64,000 nucleotides of DNA from Haloarcula litorea (GTDB lineage: Archaea; Halobacteriota; Halobacteria; Halobacteriales; Haloarculaceae): the NCBI RefSeq assembly GCF_029338195.1, contig NZ_CP119779.1:1364001-1428000 (forward strand), read 5' to 3'. The translations under genes and the position numbers were made by a program. The notes under the pieces are model-generated. The model had not been told where the DNA came from. It ran no database searches and saw only the letters and a program-made list of their open reading frames with translations. How positions within the stretch are numbered: the first letter of the stretch is position 1; each line of letters begins with the position of its first letter. Positions 1 to 8,100 of this stretch are shown in pieces.

Positions 1-1069
1 ATCCGCGCTGACTAATCTCCGGGTAGGTACTACCGCTTGCCCGCGACTCAATCACAGCCCGCTTGTCCTTGACCAAATGGGCCAAGAAGTGGGGTGGAAT
101 GTCCTCTGCAGGTTTGAGGCCGATGAATCCTTGATTCATTGCCATCGGAAACTTGTTCACGACGACTTCCCCTACTGTGGCCCTGCTTGTCAGGAAGACT
201 GAGTCCTCAGGAAGGAGATCGACCGATGTTTCTTCGAAGGCAAGGTCATTCAATTTCCTCTCTGTCGAATTGATTACTGATAGGCCATTGTCAGTAACGT
301 CTGTCGGGGTCAGCCATTCATGGGTGCCGCCTGTGTACTTATCAGTAGTTTTCCGAGGTCCTCCGCTGTACATCTCGACGATTTCTCCGAACTCGGTTTC
401 TGTCCATTCCTCACTTTCCCCGGATATCATGTCAGAGAAGATAGCATCTGTAAGTGATTCAAGGTCTTCGGCGATATCCAGATTCTTCTCTATTTTGTCG
501 TCGAACTGGCCGAGAGAATCGGCTATCAATCTCTGAACCTCAATCGGTGGGACAGGAATTTCGATATCCTTGAAAGATTTCATAGTTATAGTATCGAAAA
601 CGGTTCCGTATGAGACAGCCTGTACCTGCCCGAAAACGTATTGCCAGGCATAGTAGAGATAGTCCTCAAGAAGCTCGTCATTAGTCGCAAGTCCGTAGCA
701 GCTCTGGTTGTAAGTCATCGGCTCTCCCAGCTGAACCACTTCGCCCACCGTCCCCCGAGCAGTAACTACGACCGTTCCCTCAGGCATGACCTTCGCGTTA
801 CTCTCTTCTTTGCCCGCCTCCGTCATCCGGTCTTCTGTTTCAAAGACATGTCTGGTTTTTGACTGGGAGATATCCTTAGCGCTCGCCCACTTAATGTCTC
901 CACCTTCCCAAAATTCGTCGTTACCCCGCTTCGGCGTCTTGCCGAGAACCGGTTCGATAAGCTCAGAAAGAGGGCGACGTTCCCATCGCTCGTTACCAGG
1001 CCTGTATTCCTCGCCCTCTTCCACCTGTTGCACTTCCTCCATGAAGGTGTGGAGATCTTCCTGTTTCAT
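1..1069 (-). CDS. hsdS: Type I restriction specificity subunit HsdS (3' end cut off by window)
   Basis: DNA-recognition subunit that sets the target site of the type I methylase/restriction complex. Reading leftward from an ATG at 1069, the frame stays open for about 355 residues and runs off the window. The first half has a typical target-recognition domain (a phrase like WASAKDI, then VVVTARGTVGEVV), then a helical spacer (QRLIADSLGQFDDKIEKN). A second recognition domain repeats the pattern (WLTPTDV, FLTSRATVGEVVV), as expected for HsdS with two half-site domains. The ATG overlaps the hsdM stop by four bases (ATGA), so the two are translationally coupled. The partner hsdR is not in the window and may lie to the left. 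The family assignment is firm; the C-terminus is unseen. Confidence 0.9.
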   Translation of the reverse strand, partial: MKQEDLHTFMEEVQQVEEGEEYRPGNERWERRPLSELIEPVLGKTPKRGNDEFWEGGDIKWASAKDISQSKTRHVFETEDRMTEAGKEESNAKVMPEGTVVVTARGTVGEVVQLGEPMTYNQSCYGLATNDELLEDYLYYAWQYVFGQVQAVSYGTVFDTITMKSFKDIEIPVPPIEVQRLIADSLGQFDDKIEKNLDIAEDLESLTDAIFSDMISGESEEWTETEFGEIVEMYSGGPRKTTDKYTGGTHEWLTPTDVTDNGLSVINSTERKLNDLAFEETSVDLLPEDSVFLTSRATVGEVVVNKFPMAMNQGFIGLKPAEDIPPHFLAHLVKDKRAVIESRASGSTYPEISQRG

Positions 1070-2640
1070 CAGAATCCCAGCTCCGTGAGATTGCCTTCGA
1101 TTTCTTCCTGCAGTTCGCTCGATTGCTGGAACTGCTCTCTGAGCTCTGCAGAAAGTTCCTCCATCTTCACCTCGTACGGAACACCATCTCCATCATCCTG
1201 TCTTATACCGACATACCGGCCAGGAGTGACCATGTAGTCGTTTTCTGCAATTTCATCCGTAGTTGCGACCTTGCAGAAGCCCGTCTCATCTTCGTATTCG
1301 CCTACAGAATCCTCTCCACGGTAAGCACGAACGGTGTCGGCTATCCTCTGGATATGGTCTTCAGTAAGACGGTTCTGGGTGCGATCTATTGACTCAAAGA
1401 GCTCTCTTGCGTTTATGAACAGAGTTTCATCGCTTCTGTCTCGGTATTCGTCTGAGTCCTTTCCTTTACTGAGGATCCATAGACAGACAGGTATAGACGT
1501 GGTGTAGAAAAGCTCACCAGAAAGCGCGATCACCGCATCCAGCCTGTCGTCTTCGATAATTTTCTTCCTGATTTCGCCTTCTACGCCCTGAACAGACATG
1601 GACCCATTCGCCATGACTGTCCCGGCCATACCGTCTCTGTCGAGATGATAGAGCATGTGCTGGATGAAGGCGAAGTTCGCGTTGTTGGAAGGCGGCATTC
1701 CGTAATCAAACCGGGGATCTTCATCAGAGACGGTGTTTTTACCCCACTCGCTCATATTGAACGGCGGGTTCGTGATTATTTTGTCAGCACTGAGATTGCC
1801 GAACTTGTCGTCCCGGATGCTGTCTCCAAGCTGGATGTTCCCATCAATACCTCGGAGAAAGAGGTTCATCTTACAGATGCGCCAAGTGGCTTCGTTGACC
1901 TCTTGTCCGTAGATGGCAATCTGGTCCTCGTCGCCACCCTTTCGTTCCAGGAATTTGTGGCTCTGGACGAACATCCCGCCAGAACCGCAGAACGGGTCAA
2001 AGATACGGCCTTCAAATGGCTCTAAGATCTCGACCAGTAGCTCGACGACGTGCTTGGGGGTGTAGAACTCTCCGCCACGGTGTCCCTCTTCACGGGCGAA
2101 CTCTTTGATGAAGTACTCGTAAACCCGTCCGAAGACGTCTTCGTCCTGTGTATCTTTCCCGTTCCCAAGATCTAGTTCTGAGAACTCGTTTAGAAGTCCC
2201 TCGAGAGTATCTTGCGGGATACGGGAGTAGCGCTTTGGGAGCATCCCGTCCAACCGGTCAGGGTTTTTCTCCTCAACAGCTCTCATCGCATCGTCGATCT
2301 GGGAGCCGATGTCCGGGTGCGTGGCGCGGCCAACCAGGTTGTCCCACCGGGCCTCCTCGGGGACGTAGAAGACGTTCTCTGCGCGGTAGGCGTCGATGTC
2401 CTCTAAGATGAACTGTCGCTCCTGATCGTCGTCACCGACATAATACTCCAGAGAATCCTCATCGTGGGTGAGCTCCCGCAGTTCCTCACGTCGGTCCTCA
2501 AAGGCGTCCGACATGTACTTGAGGAAGAGCAGACCGAGGACGATGTGCTTGTACTCAGCAGACTCTACCGGGCCACGAAGGCCTTCTGCCGACTGCCAGA
2601 GACTTTTCTCGAACTCGTCAGACTCCCCATTAATACTCAT
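1069..2640 (-). CDS. hsdM: Type I restriction-modification N6-adenine methyltransferase HsdM
   Basis: Transfers a methyl group from S-adenosylmethionine to adenine in the site chosen by HsdS. The protein has 523 residues, the normal HsdM length. It carries an HsdM-type helical N-terminus (LRGPVESAEYKHIVLGLLFLKYMSD, split over residues 21-45), the SAM-binding motif DPFCGSGG at 215-222 and the catalytic NPPF at 291-294. The start ATG follows GAGGTGTT. It is the first large gene of an hsdM-hsdS pair. AGGCCT, common in the rest of the element, is almost absent here, which suggests the block has a separate history. Confidence 0.95.
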   Translation of the reverse strand: MSINGESDEFEKSLWQSAEGLRGPVESAEYKHIVLGLLFLKYMSDAFEDRREELRELTHDEDSLEYYVGDDDQERQFILEDIDAYRAENVFYVPEEARWDNLVGRATHPDIGSQIDDAMRAVEEKNPDRLDGMLPKRYSRIPQDTLEGLLNEFSELDLGNGKDTQDEDVFGRVYEYFIKEFAREEGHRGGEFYTPKHVVELLVEILEPFEGRIFDPFCGSGGMFVQSHKFLERKGGDEDQIAIYGQEVNEATWRICKMNLFLRGIDGNIQLGDSIRDDKFGNLSADKIITNPPFNMSEWGKNTVSDEDPRFDYGMPPSNNANFAFIQHMLYHLDRDGMAGTVMANGSMSVQGVEGEIRKKIIEDDRLDAVIALSGELFYTTSIPVCLWILSKGKDSDEYRDRSDETLFINARELFESIDRTQNRLTEDHIQRIADTVRAYRGEDSVGEYEDETGFCKVATTDEIAENDYMVTPGRYVGIRQDDGDGVPYEVKMEELSAELREQFQQSSELQEEIEGNLTELGF

Positions 2641-2643
2641 ACT

Positions 2644-2727
2644 TTAACACCTCATGATCGCCACTTCAACTTTGCTGGTTGCCGATTCTTCAGCCGATTT
2701 CACACCGATATTGTATAGTTCCATCAT
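2644..2727 (-). CDS. Possible 27-residue peptide ahead of hsdM
   Basis: An ATG-ATG start at 2727 opens a 27-codon frame ending in TAA four bases before the hsdM start. A ribosome-binding-like AGGTGT lies about 10 bases upstream, and the hsdM Shine-Dalgarno (GAGGTGTT) is built into its last codons, as in other coupled genes of the element. No domain is recognisable. It may be a leader peptide of the hsdMS operon or a chance frame. Confidence 0.35.
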   Translation of the reverse strand: MMELYNIGVKSAEESATSKVEVAIMRC

Positions 2728-2753
2728 ATTTTCAGACACCTGTGAATCGCGGG

Positions 2754-3410
2754 TTACTCGTGCGAGGTCCACTGAAGGTACAAACGCCCCACGTCGGTTA
2801 CATAGACGTGTTTCGTTCTCCCCTCCATTTCTGTTTCGACTAAGCCCTTCTCCTCCAGTTGGCTGACATGGTAGCTGATTTTCTGGGATGACTCGCTCAG
2901 TTCCTCACCGATCTCCCGGAGTATCACGCCTTTCCGTCCTTCTTCGTCCCAACCGCCGAGTGTTTCCAAGACATCGAGTTGCAGCCCTTCGATCTCGAAG
3001 TTCAACGGCTGGGTGGGCGACGGCAGCTTCTTTACGAGATCGTCAACTGATTCTTCTCCAGTCTGAGGTTCCAGAACGTAGTACGGAGTTGCCCCGATGA
3101 AGAAGGCAGAGGCGGTGGCTGCTCCAGCCATCAGGTTTGTACCGCCTGTAATGTTCACGTAGATTTCCTGGTCGGGGTTTTCTCTCGCCACGCTCACGAC
3201 TGTATCGACCACATCTCGAAGATCGAATGCGTCTATGAGTTCTATCTCGACGTTGTATCCGAACTCACTGAGTTCTTGTGCGAGCTCTTTCCCGACTGAT
3301 TGGAATTTTTCGCTGGTCAGTAGCTGGACGTGGTCGGCGGATCCATAGGCTTGTAGTCCACGCTTGATGTGGACTGTCGTTTCTCCGTGAGGGACGATGT
3401 GCAGACTCAT
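2754..3410 (-). CDS. CARF-domain winged-helix regulator
   Basis: A 218-residue protein with an N-terminal Rossmann-like domain. It carries the CARF signature NITGGTN at 86-92, followed by a Gly/Ala-rich helix. A C-terminal winged helix spans about 150-215 (SESSQKISYHVSQLEEKGLV region). This is the architecture of Csa3 and the haloarchaeal HFX_2341-like regulators, whose CARF domains bind cyclic oligonucleotides in characterised relatives. The ATG overlaps the preceding stop (TAATG), so it is co-translated with the 281-residue gene and the methylase fusion. I infer a regulator of the restriction/defence block; no CRISPR array or cas gene is visible in the window. Confidence 0.8.
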   Translation of the reverse strand: MSLHIVPHGETTVHIKRGLQAYGSADHVQLLTSEKFQSVGKELAQELSEFGYNVEIELIDAFDLRDVVDTVVSVARENPDQEIYVNITGGTNLMAGAATASAFFIGATPYYVLEPQTGEESVDDLVKKLPSPTQPLNFEIEGLQLDVLETLGGWDEEGRKGVILREIGEELSESSQKISYHVSQLEEKGLVETEMEGRTKHVYVTDVGRLYLQWTSHE

Positions 3411-4255
3411 TATCTGTTGCTCTCCACAAATTTCCGAACCCGGTTGTTGTTCTCGATGACCGGTGTGAGACTGCTGAAGGGCTCGTCGTTGTGGTTGTAC
3501 TGTTGCTCCGCTTTCAGGATGACCACATCCCCCTCTGATGGGAAGTACTCGACGTACTGCGGCTCTATACGGATGCTTTTGCCTGCTTCACCTTCTTGGA
3601 ACGAGGTGACGTATCCGACTCGGCCCTCTACGTGGTCGACGAATCCGATATGGAAGTCGTGGTCCTCGTCGAGAAGCCGACGGCGCTCTTCGTATGTATC
3701 ATCGTCCAGATCCAGGATCCGTCCCCAGGTCCGGATAACTCCTTCTAGCGCATTCCAGATGAGGAGAAGTGAACTCAGGAGTACGGGATCGGCCTGCTGG
3801 TCAGGTGAGGGAAGTTCCTTCGGGTGGGCAATCTCGTCTTCCCGGTACTCGTTCAGGTTCTCCAGGGCGAACGTGTATGAAATCTCTATTTCCTCGTCCA
3901 GGAGCACTGTAGAGTACGTTTTGAACCAGCGATAGGCGTTGACAACGTTGTCTTCGTTCCGGATTTCTCCGCCGACTTCTCGCTGTAGCTTGTCACGGTA
4001 TCCTTGTTCATCGGCGAGACCCAGGAAGACGTATCGAAGGTAGTTGTACAGCTGCGCGGTGTTAAACCGATCTTGGAACGAGTCTCGGGTGGATTGCTCT
4101 ACCCATCCGAAGTACTCGTCTATCTTCTGGTAGACGTCGTCGTCGCTCTCGACGTCGATCCGGGGCTCGATGATGTCTGCCAGCAGATCGAAGCACTTGT
4201 CGATCTGCTCTTCGATCATCTCCTCGTTGGTCGGCGGTGCGGAGGACTGGCTCAT
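3410..4255 (-). CDS. Hypothetical protein of the methylase/CARF operon
   Basis: An acidic, mostly helical 281-residue protein with no family I recognise. The middle (about 110-200) is helix-rich, and the C-terminal ~80 residues look beta-rich (GYVTSFQEG, RIEPQYVEYFPSEGDVVIL). It sits between the methylase fusion and the CARF regulator with 2-base or overlapping junctions, so it is probably a functional partner of one of them. No signal peptide, membrane segment or metal-binding cluster is visible. Confidence 0.7.
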   Translation of the reverse strand: MSQSSAPPTNEEMIEEQIDKCFDLLADIIEPRIDVESDDDVYQKIDEYFGWVEQSTRDSFQDRFNTAQLYNYLRYVFLGLADEQGYRDKLQREVGGEIRNEDNVVNAYRWFKTYSTVLLDEEIEISYTFALENLNEYREDEIAHPKELPSPDQQADPVLLSSLLLIWNALEGVIRTWGRILDLDDDTYEERRRLLDEDHDFHIGFVDHVEGRVGYVTSFQEGEAGKSIRIEPQYVEYFPSEGDVVILKAEQQYNHNDEPFSSLTPVIENNNRVRKFVESNR

Positions 4256-4257
4256 GT

Positions 4258-6270
4258 TTATTCACCTCCGAAGAGCCCTTCGAGGTCATCCTGGAGCTGC
4301 GACTGTTCTTGTTCCAGGTCAGCGATTTTCTCCAGTCGCTTCCGTATGGCTTCGGCTTTCTCCTGGATCTCTTTCTCTGAGAACTTTGGCACCAGCAGTT
4401 CACGCAGTCTCCTGATTGGGATATGCTGTACTGTCGCCCCACCCTGCATCGATTCCAACTGGTTTCTGGCAAGTTCAGTATCCAGGAACTGGGCGTACAC
4501 CAGTGCTTCCTCCTCTGAACGGAAGCGGACGACAGCCCACATCGAACTTGGAGCTATTTCCCTCTCGGGATGGTGGACGTGAATCTTTGCACCGGTAGCC
4601 GAGACCAGGACGTCCGTCTCGTCCGCTCTCACGATATTCTCGTTTACATCGAGGAACTCAGAGTACTGTTCCTGCTGGATATCACGGATATTAACGTACG
4701 GCAGCAGGTTCTCACCATCTTCTTCGAACACCTGGTCTGGCTTCTTCGTCCCGCCACGGATTTCCTCGGCGACATCCTGAATCTCACCGACCTCCGCATA
4801 CTGCTGTTGCAGTTTGCGGCTTGTATTATCCATCTGAATGATCTCACTGGGGAGATAGGAGCCGCCCTCCAGCCTACTCAGCTCCAGCGTATCGGCCTTC
4901 CCGAGTCGGATGTCGTCTACGATCTCTGGGATTTTCCGTTCAGGATCTTCATCTTCGTCGACGATGGCGTAAGATATCTTGTCGCTCGGTGAGGACGGTT
5001 CGTTTGCTATCTGCAGGATTACGGTAGAGATCCCGGTATGGTCATAGATCGGGGTATCGATCTCGATCAGAGACTCTATCGTGTACTCTGTACGGAGTGT
5101 CTCTCGGAAGTCAGAGGACCTTCTCTTGTACAGTTTCCCGGCTGGCAGTATGACTGTTAGGCCGCCGCCAGGCTTGAGCCGTGCCAGTGAGTCCAAGACG
5201 AACTTCTCGTCTCCGTTCCGTGCAGGGGTGCCGTCTGGCTTCTCGTAATGTAGGTTGAACGGGGGGTCGATGAAGACCTGGTCAAACTTTGTCGGCAAGC
5301 TTTGATCTATCTGTGAGAGTTTCAGATAGTCTCCCGCTGTGTAGGAGATGTTCGTCCCGAACAGTTCGTTGAGGAAGATGGCGCTGTTTACTGCGTTAAT
5401 ATTGATTTCGACACCGTGTGCGTCTGCACCTCGGGCGCTGGCTTCTCGGAGGATGTTTCCGTACCCTGCGGCAGGGTCAAGGACAACGTCTCCTTCACCG
5501 GTTTCCGATAGATCGAGAAAGGCTTTGCTCAGCCAAAGAGGAGTGGTTTTGGGTGCGGATCTTTTTGACTTCTCTTCGAGTTCTACGAATGCTTCGGCGA
5601 GTTCCGGCGGGGTTTGGTCTAAATCGATGCCGTAGAACGTGTTCAACACTTGTTTCTGGAACTCGACGTCATGCTGGTGGCGTTGAGTCTGGAACGGGGG
5701 GTATTTCTCCTCAATCAGTTCGTCTATCTCCGTCAGGTCTTGTTCGGAGAGGTTGTCGATATCCAGGTTGTAGTTGTGTCGTTCAGTGGCCAGTTTTCGG
5801 AACAGGCTGTGGTAGAGCTGACTCTCGATCTCTCTGCCGATCTTCCCTCTGAAGTACTCGGCGAGCCGCCAGAACTTCATCTGGACTTCTTCCGCGGATT
5901 CTAAAGCTCGTCGTTCCTGACCGTCGTCACTAGGGAACTCGGCGAGTTCGCGTTCCACTTGTTCGCCTTCTTCTCCGGGAACGAGTTTGAAGATGTATTC
6001 GAAGGACTCGGAAACCAGTGCGCCGTATGGTGCCCTGGAGTGATTCATCAAGCGGCGGAGCTCTTTCAGGTCTTCTCGCTCCCTGTGCTCCGTGATAACG
6101 GTGCTGCATTCAACGACTACAAAGAACTCGTCCAGCTCTTCATCTAAGACGGCAAGGTCGGGACGGAAGCTTAGTTGTCCCTCGATAAACGGCTCAAGTA
6201 CGACTCGGTCTTCGCCGTAGATGTCTGTGAGCTCGTCGTAAGTGTCCTGAACGAGTTCTTGTTCGTGCAT
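4258..6270 (-). CDS. N6-adenine DNA methylase fused to specificity domain, with nuclease-like N-terminus
   Basis: A 670-residue single-chain enzyme. The N-terminus (about 35-56) reads RPDL...VVVECS, like a PD-(D/E)xK nuclease but with Ser where Lys is expected. A helical linker follows, then the methylase core with SAM motif DPAAGYGN (265-272) and catalytic IDPPFN (334-339). The last ~190 residues resemble an HsdS half: a TRD-like LLPYVNIRDI segment and a terminal coiled coil. Nuclease-methylase-TRD order is that of type IIG/IIL enzymes; the altered nuclease residue suggests a methylation-only or modified role. It is first gene of the operon with the 281-residue and CARF genes. Confidence 0.8.
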   Translation of the reverse strand: MHEQELVQDTYDELTDIYGEDRVVLEPFIEGQLSFRPDLAVLDEELDEFFVVVECSTVITEHREREDLKELRRLMNHSRAPYGALVSESFEYIFKLVPGEEGEQVERELAEFPSDDGQERRALESAEEVQMKFWRLAEYFRGKIGREIESQLYHSLFRKLATERHNYNLDIDNLSEQDLTEIDELIEEKYPPFQTQRHQHDVEFQKQVLNTFYGIDLDQTPPELAEAFVELEEKSKRSAPKTTPLWLSKAFLDLSETGEGDVVLDPAAGYGNILREASARGADAHGVEININAVNSAIFLNELFGTNISYTAGDYLKLSQIDQSLPTKFDQVFIDPPFNLHYEKPDGTPARNGDEKFVLDSLARLKPGGGLTVILPAGKLYKRRSSDFRETLRTEYTIESLIEIDTPIYDHTGISTVILQIANEPSSPSDKISYAIVDEDEDPERKIPEIVDDIRLGKADTLELSRLEGGSYLPSEIIQMDNTSRKLQQQYAEVGEIQDVAEEIRGGTKKPDQVFEEDGENLLPYVNIRDIQQEQYSEFLDVNENIVRADETDVLVSATGAKIHVHHPEREIAPSSMWAVVRFRSEEEALVYAQFLDTELARNQLESMQGGATVQHIPIRRLRELLVPKFSEKEIQEKAEAIRKRLEKIADLEQEQSQLQDDLEGLFGGE

Positions 6271-6423
6271 ACCTTCCTGTTCCGATGATGACTACAAAGA
6301 AGTTTGCTTGGACAGTCAAAACCGAGTTTTAAATTATAATATTTCTAATAATTCTGTAGGGCGTTTTCCGGTAACATCACCGGTGTATAAGTCGACAACA
6401 CTGGAATTAGGCAGACAGCTAAG
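6271..6423. promoter_or_regulatory. Divergent promoter region of methylase operon and tbp
   Basis: A 153-base AT-rich gap between the leftward methylase operon and the rightward tbp. A TATA-like stretch (AAATTATAATATTTC, around 6330-6345) can be read on either strand, and GTGTATAAG lies at about 6382. No ORF fills the gap. Since tbp encodes a transcription factor, autoregulation here is possible, but that is inference. Confidence 0.5.
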
Positions 6424-6963
6424 ATGGTGGCTGTCGTCAACGTTGTTTCTTCTGGCTCTTTGAGCGTGGAACTCGATTTGGAAGCTGTTGCTGAGGAACT
6501 TGACGACATCGTTGACTATGACCCTGAGAAATACCCGGGCGCATACGTTCGATTAGAAGACTCTGATCCGCTCATCACCCTCTATCGCACAGGCAAGTAC
6601 ATCATTACTGGTTCATCCTCCGAACAGCAGGCTGTAGAAACAAGGAATAGATTTCTCTCTACGCTCCACGACCGTGGAATCCTGCCTTCTGCCGAGGATG
6701 AATGGTTCTCTATCCAGAACTACGTCTGTGTCGCAGATCTCGATGAGTCAGTCAACCTGTCAGCTCTCGCAATCGGATTGGGCCTGGAGAAAAGCGAATA
6801 TGAACCTGAGCAGTTTCCTGGGCTCGTATACCGCCCTACTGAATACGATTGTGTCCTGCTGATTTTCGGCTCTGGGAAAACCGTGATAACTGGTGCAAAA
6901 TCCATTGAACAGGCAGAATCAGCCTTTGAACACTTGAGAGTTGAACTCGAATCCCTCTTCTAA
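6424..6963 (+). CDS. tbp: TATA-box-binding protein (element-encoded paralogue)
   Basis: General transcription factor that binds TATA elements and recruits TFB and RNA polymerase. The 179-residue protein shows the TBP two-fold repeat: VVNVVSSGSL / YPGAYVRLED / GKYIITGSSSEQQA in the first half, and VCVADLDESVNL / FPGLVYRPTE / GKTVITGAKSIEQA in the second. The length matches archaeal TBP. The repeats are intact, so it should bind DNA. It lies alone between two leftward operons. No TFB is visible in the window, so it would need a host TFB. Many haloarchaeal elements carry extra TBPs. Confidence 0.93.
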   Translation: MVAVVNVVSSGSLSVELDLEAVAEELDDIVDYDPEKYPGAYVRLEDSDPLITLYRTGKYIITGSSSEQQAVETRNRFLSTLHDRGILPSAEDEWFSIQNYVCVADLDESVNLSALAIGLGLEKSEYEPEQFPGLVYRPTEYDCVLLIFGSGKTVITGAKSIEQAESAFEHLRVELESLF

Positions 6964-6995
6964 AAAAGCATCAACGGCTCTACCGGCCTTAACCG

Positions 6996-7187
6996 TCACC
7001 CGGCTGATTCATCCTCTTCAGGGTCTCGGTGGTACAGTCCTATGGCGAAGAGAAGATATCCTCCAGCGATTACAGTCAGTCCCACCGTTACGTTGATCGT
7101 GACCGCTGTTATCGTTCCGAGAACGAAGTAGAACAACCAGAGACTGAATAGAACCAGGTTTGAAGGCGTCCTCTCATCGGAACTCAG
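6996..7187 (-). CDS. Small two-span membrane protein, probable CTG start
   Basis: A 63-residue frame with two hydrophobic segments (LVLFSLWLFYFVLGTITAV and VTVGLTVIAGGYLLFAIGL) and an acidic tail (HRDPEEDESAG). No ATG, GTG or TTG lies at its 5' end. A CTG overlapping the upstream stop (CTGA) sits 12 bases after the start of GGGTGGT, the same spacing as the other non-standard starts in this element. It is the last gene of the 11.4-to-7.0 kb operon. Function unknown. Confidence 0.6.
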   Translation of the reverse strand: MSSDERTPSNLVLFSLWLFYFVLGTITAVTINVTVGLTVIAGGYLLFAIGLYHRDPEEDESAG

Positions 7188-7396
7188 CTGCTACCACCCT
7201 CTGGTTCACCGCTGGGGAGATCGATGCCTTTCGCTCGTCTCTTCTTCTGGCTGAGACGGGTCATCGATATCTCGTTGATCTCTCCACAGCTGCTGCATAC
7301 ACACTTCACCCAGTCCACGTTAGGCCTCTCTACCGGGTTGATGTACAGAGTTTTCTCGCAGCTTTCGCAGTCGGGGGAGATCTCTTCTCTGTTCAC
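7184..7396 (-). CDS. Small zinc-ribbon protein (70 aa)
   Basis: Four to five cysteines form a ribbon pattern, CESC near residue 11 and CVCSSC near 33, with a basic C-terminal segment (SQKKRRAKG). It starts at a GTG overlapping the upstream stop (GTGA). Probably a zinc-binding nucleic-acid or protein-interaction module; no specific family recognised. It sits between two membrane-protein genes in the operon. Confidence 0.75.
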   Translation of the reverse strand: MNREEISPDCESCEKTLYINPVERPNVDWVKCVCSSCGEINEISMTRLSQKKRRAKGIDLPSGEPEGGSS

Positions 7397-7701
7397 TGGT
7401 AGAGATGCACCTCGTCAGAGCCTGACTCGTTGTAATCGACTGTGGCACTGGCAACGTAGCTGTAGTTACCGTGGGTCTGTGAACACTCGAACCGGTACTG
7501 ATCAGCGTAGGTGTCGTTGGAAACGCTGCTGCAGTCGACGCCGTAGAAAGATTCGACAGCCTGCTTCGACTCAGAGAAATTGAAATCGCCCGGCATACGG
7601 TCTTCAGGCCCGGGCGTAGAGATTCCATATATATTGGCTGCTAGGATCCCAAATACAGCTATCATCCAACCCCATTCCATGAGCCAGTCAAAGGCCTTCA
7701 A
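7393..7701 (-). CDS. Membrane-anchored extracellular-type protein (102 aa)
   Basis: One N-terminal hydrophobic helix (WGWMIAVFGILAANIYG, about 10-26) precedes a hydrophilic Ser/Asn/Tyr-rich domain with two cysteines (DCSSV and FECSQ) that could form a disulfide. This suggests an exported, anchored protein. The start is TTG at 7701, downstream of GGTGATC. Function unknown. Confidence 0.7.
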   Translation of the reverse strand: MKAFDWLMEWGWMIAVFGILAANIYGISTPGPEDRMPGDFNFSESKQAVESFYGVDCSSVSNDTYADQYRFECSQTHGNYSYVASATVDYNESGSDEVHLYQ

Positions 7702-7723
7702 CAGTCTTTCTCCGATATCGAGA

Positions 7724-7837
7724 TCACCTTCTCCTATGGGGATTTTTCGTAGTCGCCTTTTTGAAACATGTGGCTGAACAGTAGTTCTTCCTGTGATCCG
7801 GCACCGAGTTCCTACACTTCTTCCTCTTACACCCCAT
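7724..7837 (-). CDS. 37-residue basic zinc-finger-like peptide
   Basis: The start ATG overlaps the preceding stop (TGATG). The peptide begins MGCKRKKC, has a second cysteine pair (YCSATC) and ends PHRRR, unusually basic for this acidic genome. The cysteine spacing suggests one zinc site. Tight packing between two membrane genes supports it as a real gene despite its size. Confidence 0.65.
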   Translation of the reverse strand: MGCKRKKCRNSVPDHRKNYCSATCFKKATTKNPHRRR

Positions 7838-8100
7838 CAGGCAGGTTCACCTCGCCGTGGAGGGATGGTGTGGTAGCTGTAGATCAATACAACAACTGTG
7901 AGGATTGTGAGGACGAGATGGGTCCAGAACCAGTCTATCGCTGGCATGTAGAGGTTGAACGGGGGCCAGCCCAGCATTTCGTGACTTCCGCTCATCGTGA
8001 TAGCGTTCACACTGGTCTCCGTCCAAGCAATATTCAGGCCGAGGAAGACGATTAGAACCGCTCTGACTCCCTCGATCTGGCTCTGCCAGTCAACATTCAC
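7837..8100 (-). CDS. Small two-span membrane protein (87 aa)
   Basis: Two hydrophobic helices (VRAVLIVFLGLNIAW near 12-27 and WTHLVLTILTVVVLIYSY near 59-76) flank a short loop. The GTG start overlaps the upstream stop (GTGA), with GGTGAT just upstream. The C-terminal RGEPA encodes the Shine-Dalgarno of the next gene. No recognised family. Confidence 0.75.
   Translation of the reverse strand: MNVDWQSQIEGVRAVLIVFLGLNIAWTETSVNAITMSGSHEMLGWPPFNLYMPAIDWFWTHLVLTILTVVVLIYSYHTIPPRRGEPA

Noticed and set aside
4004-4582. 192-codon plus-strand ORF inside the methylase operon
   Set aside because: Antisense to two well-supported coupled genes; low-complexity Ser/Arg content typical of shadows.
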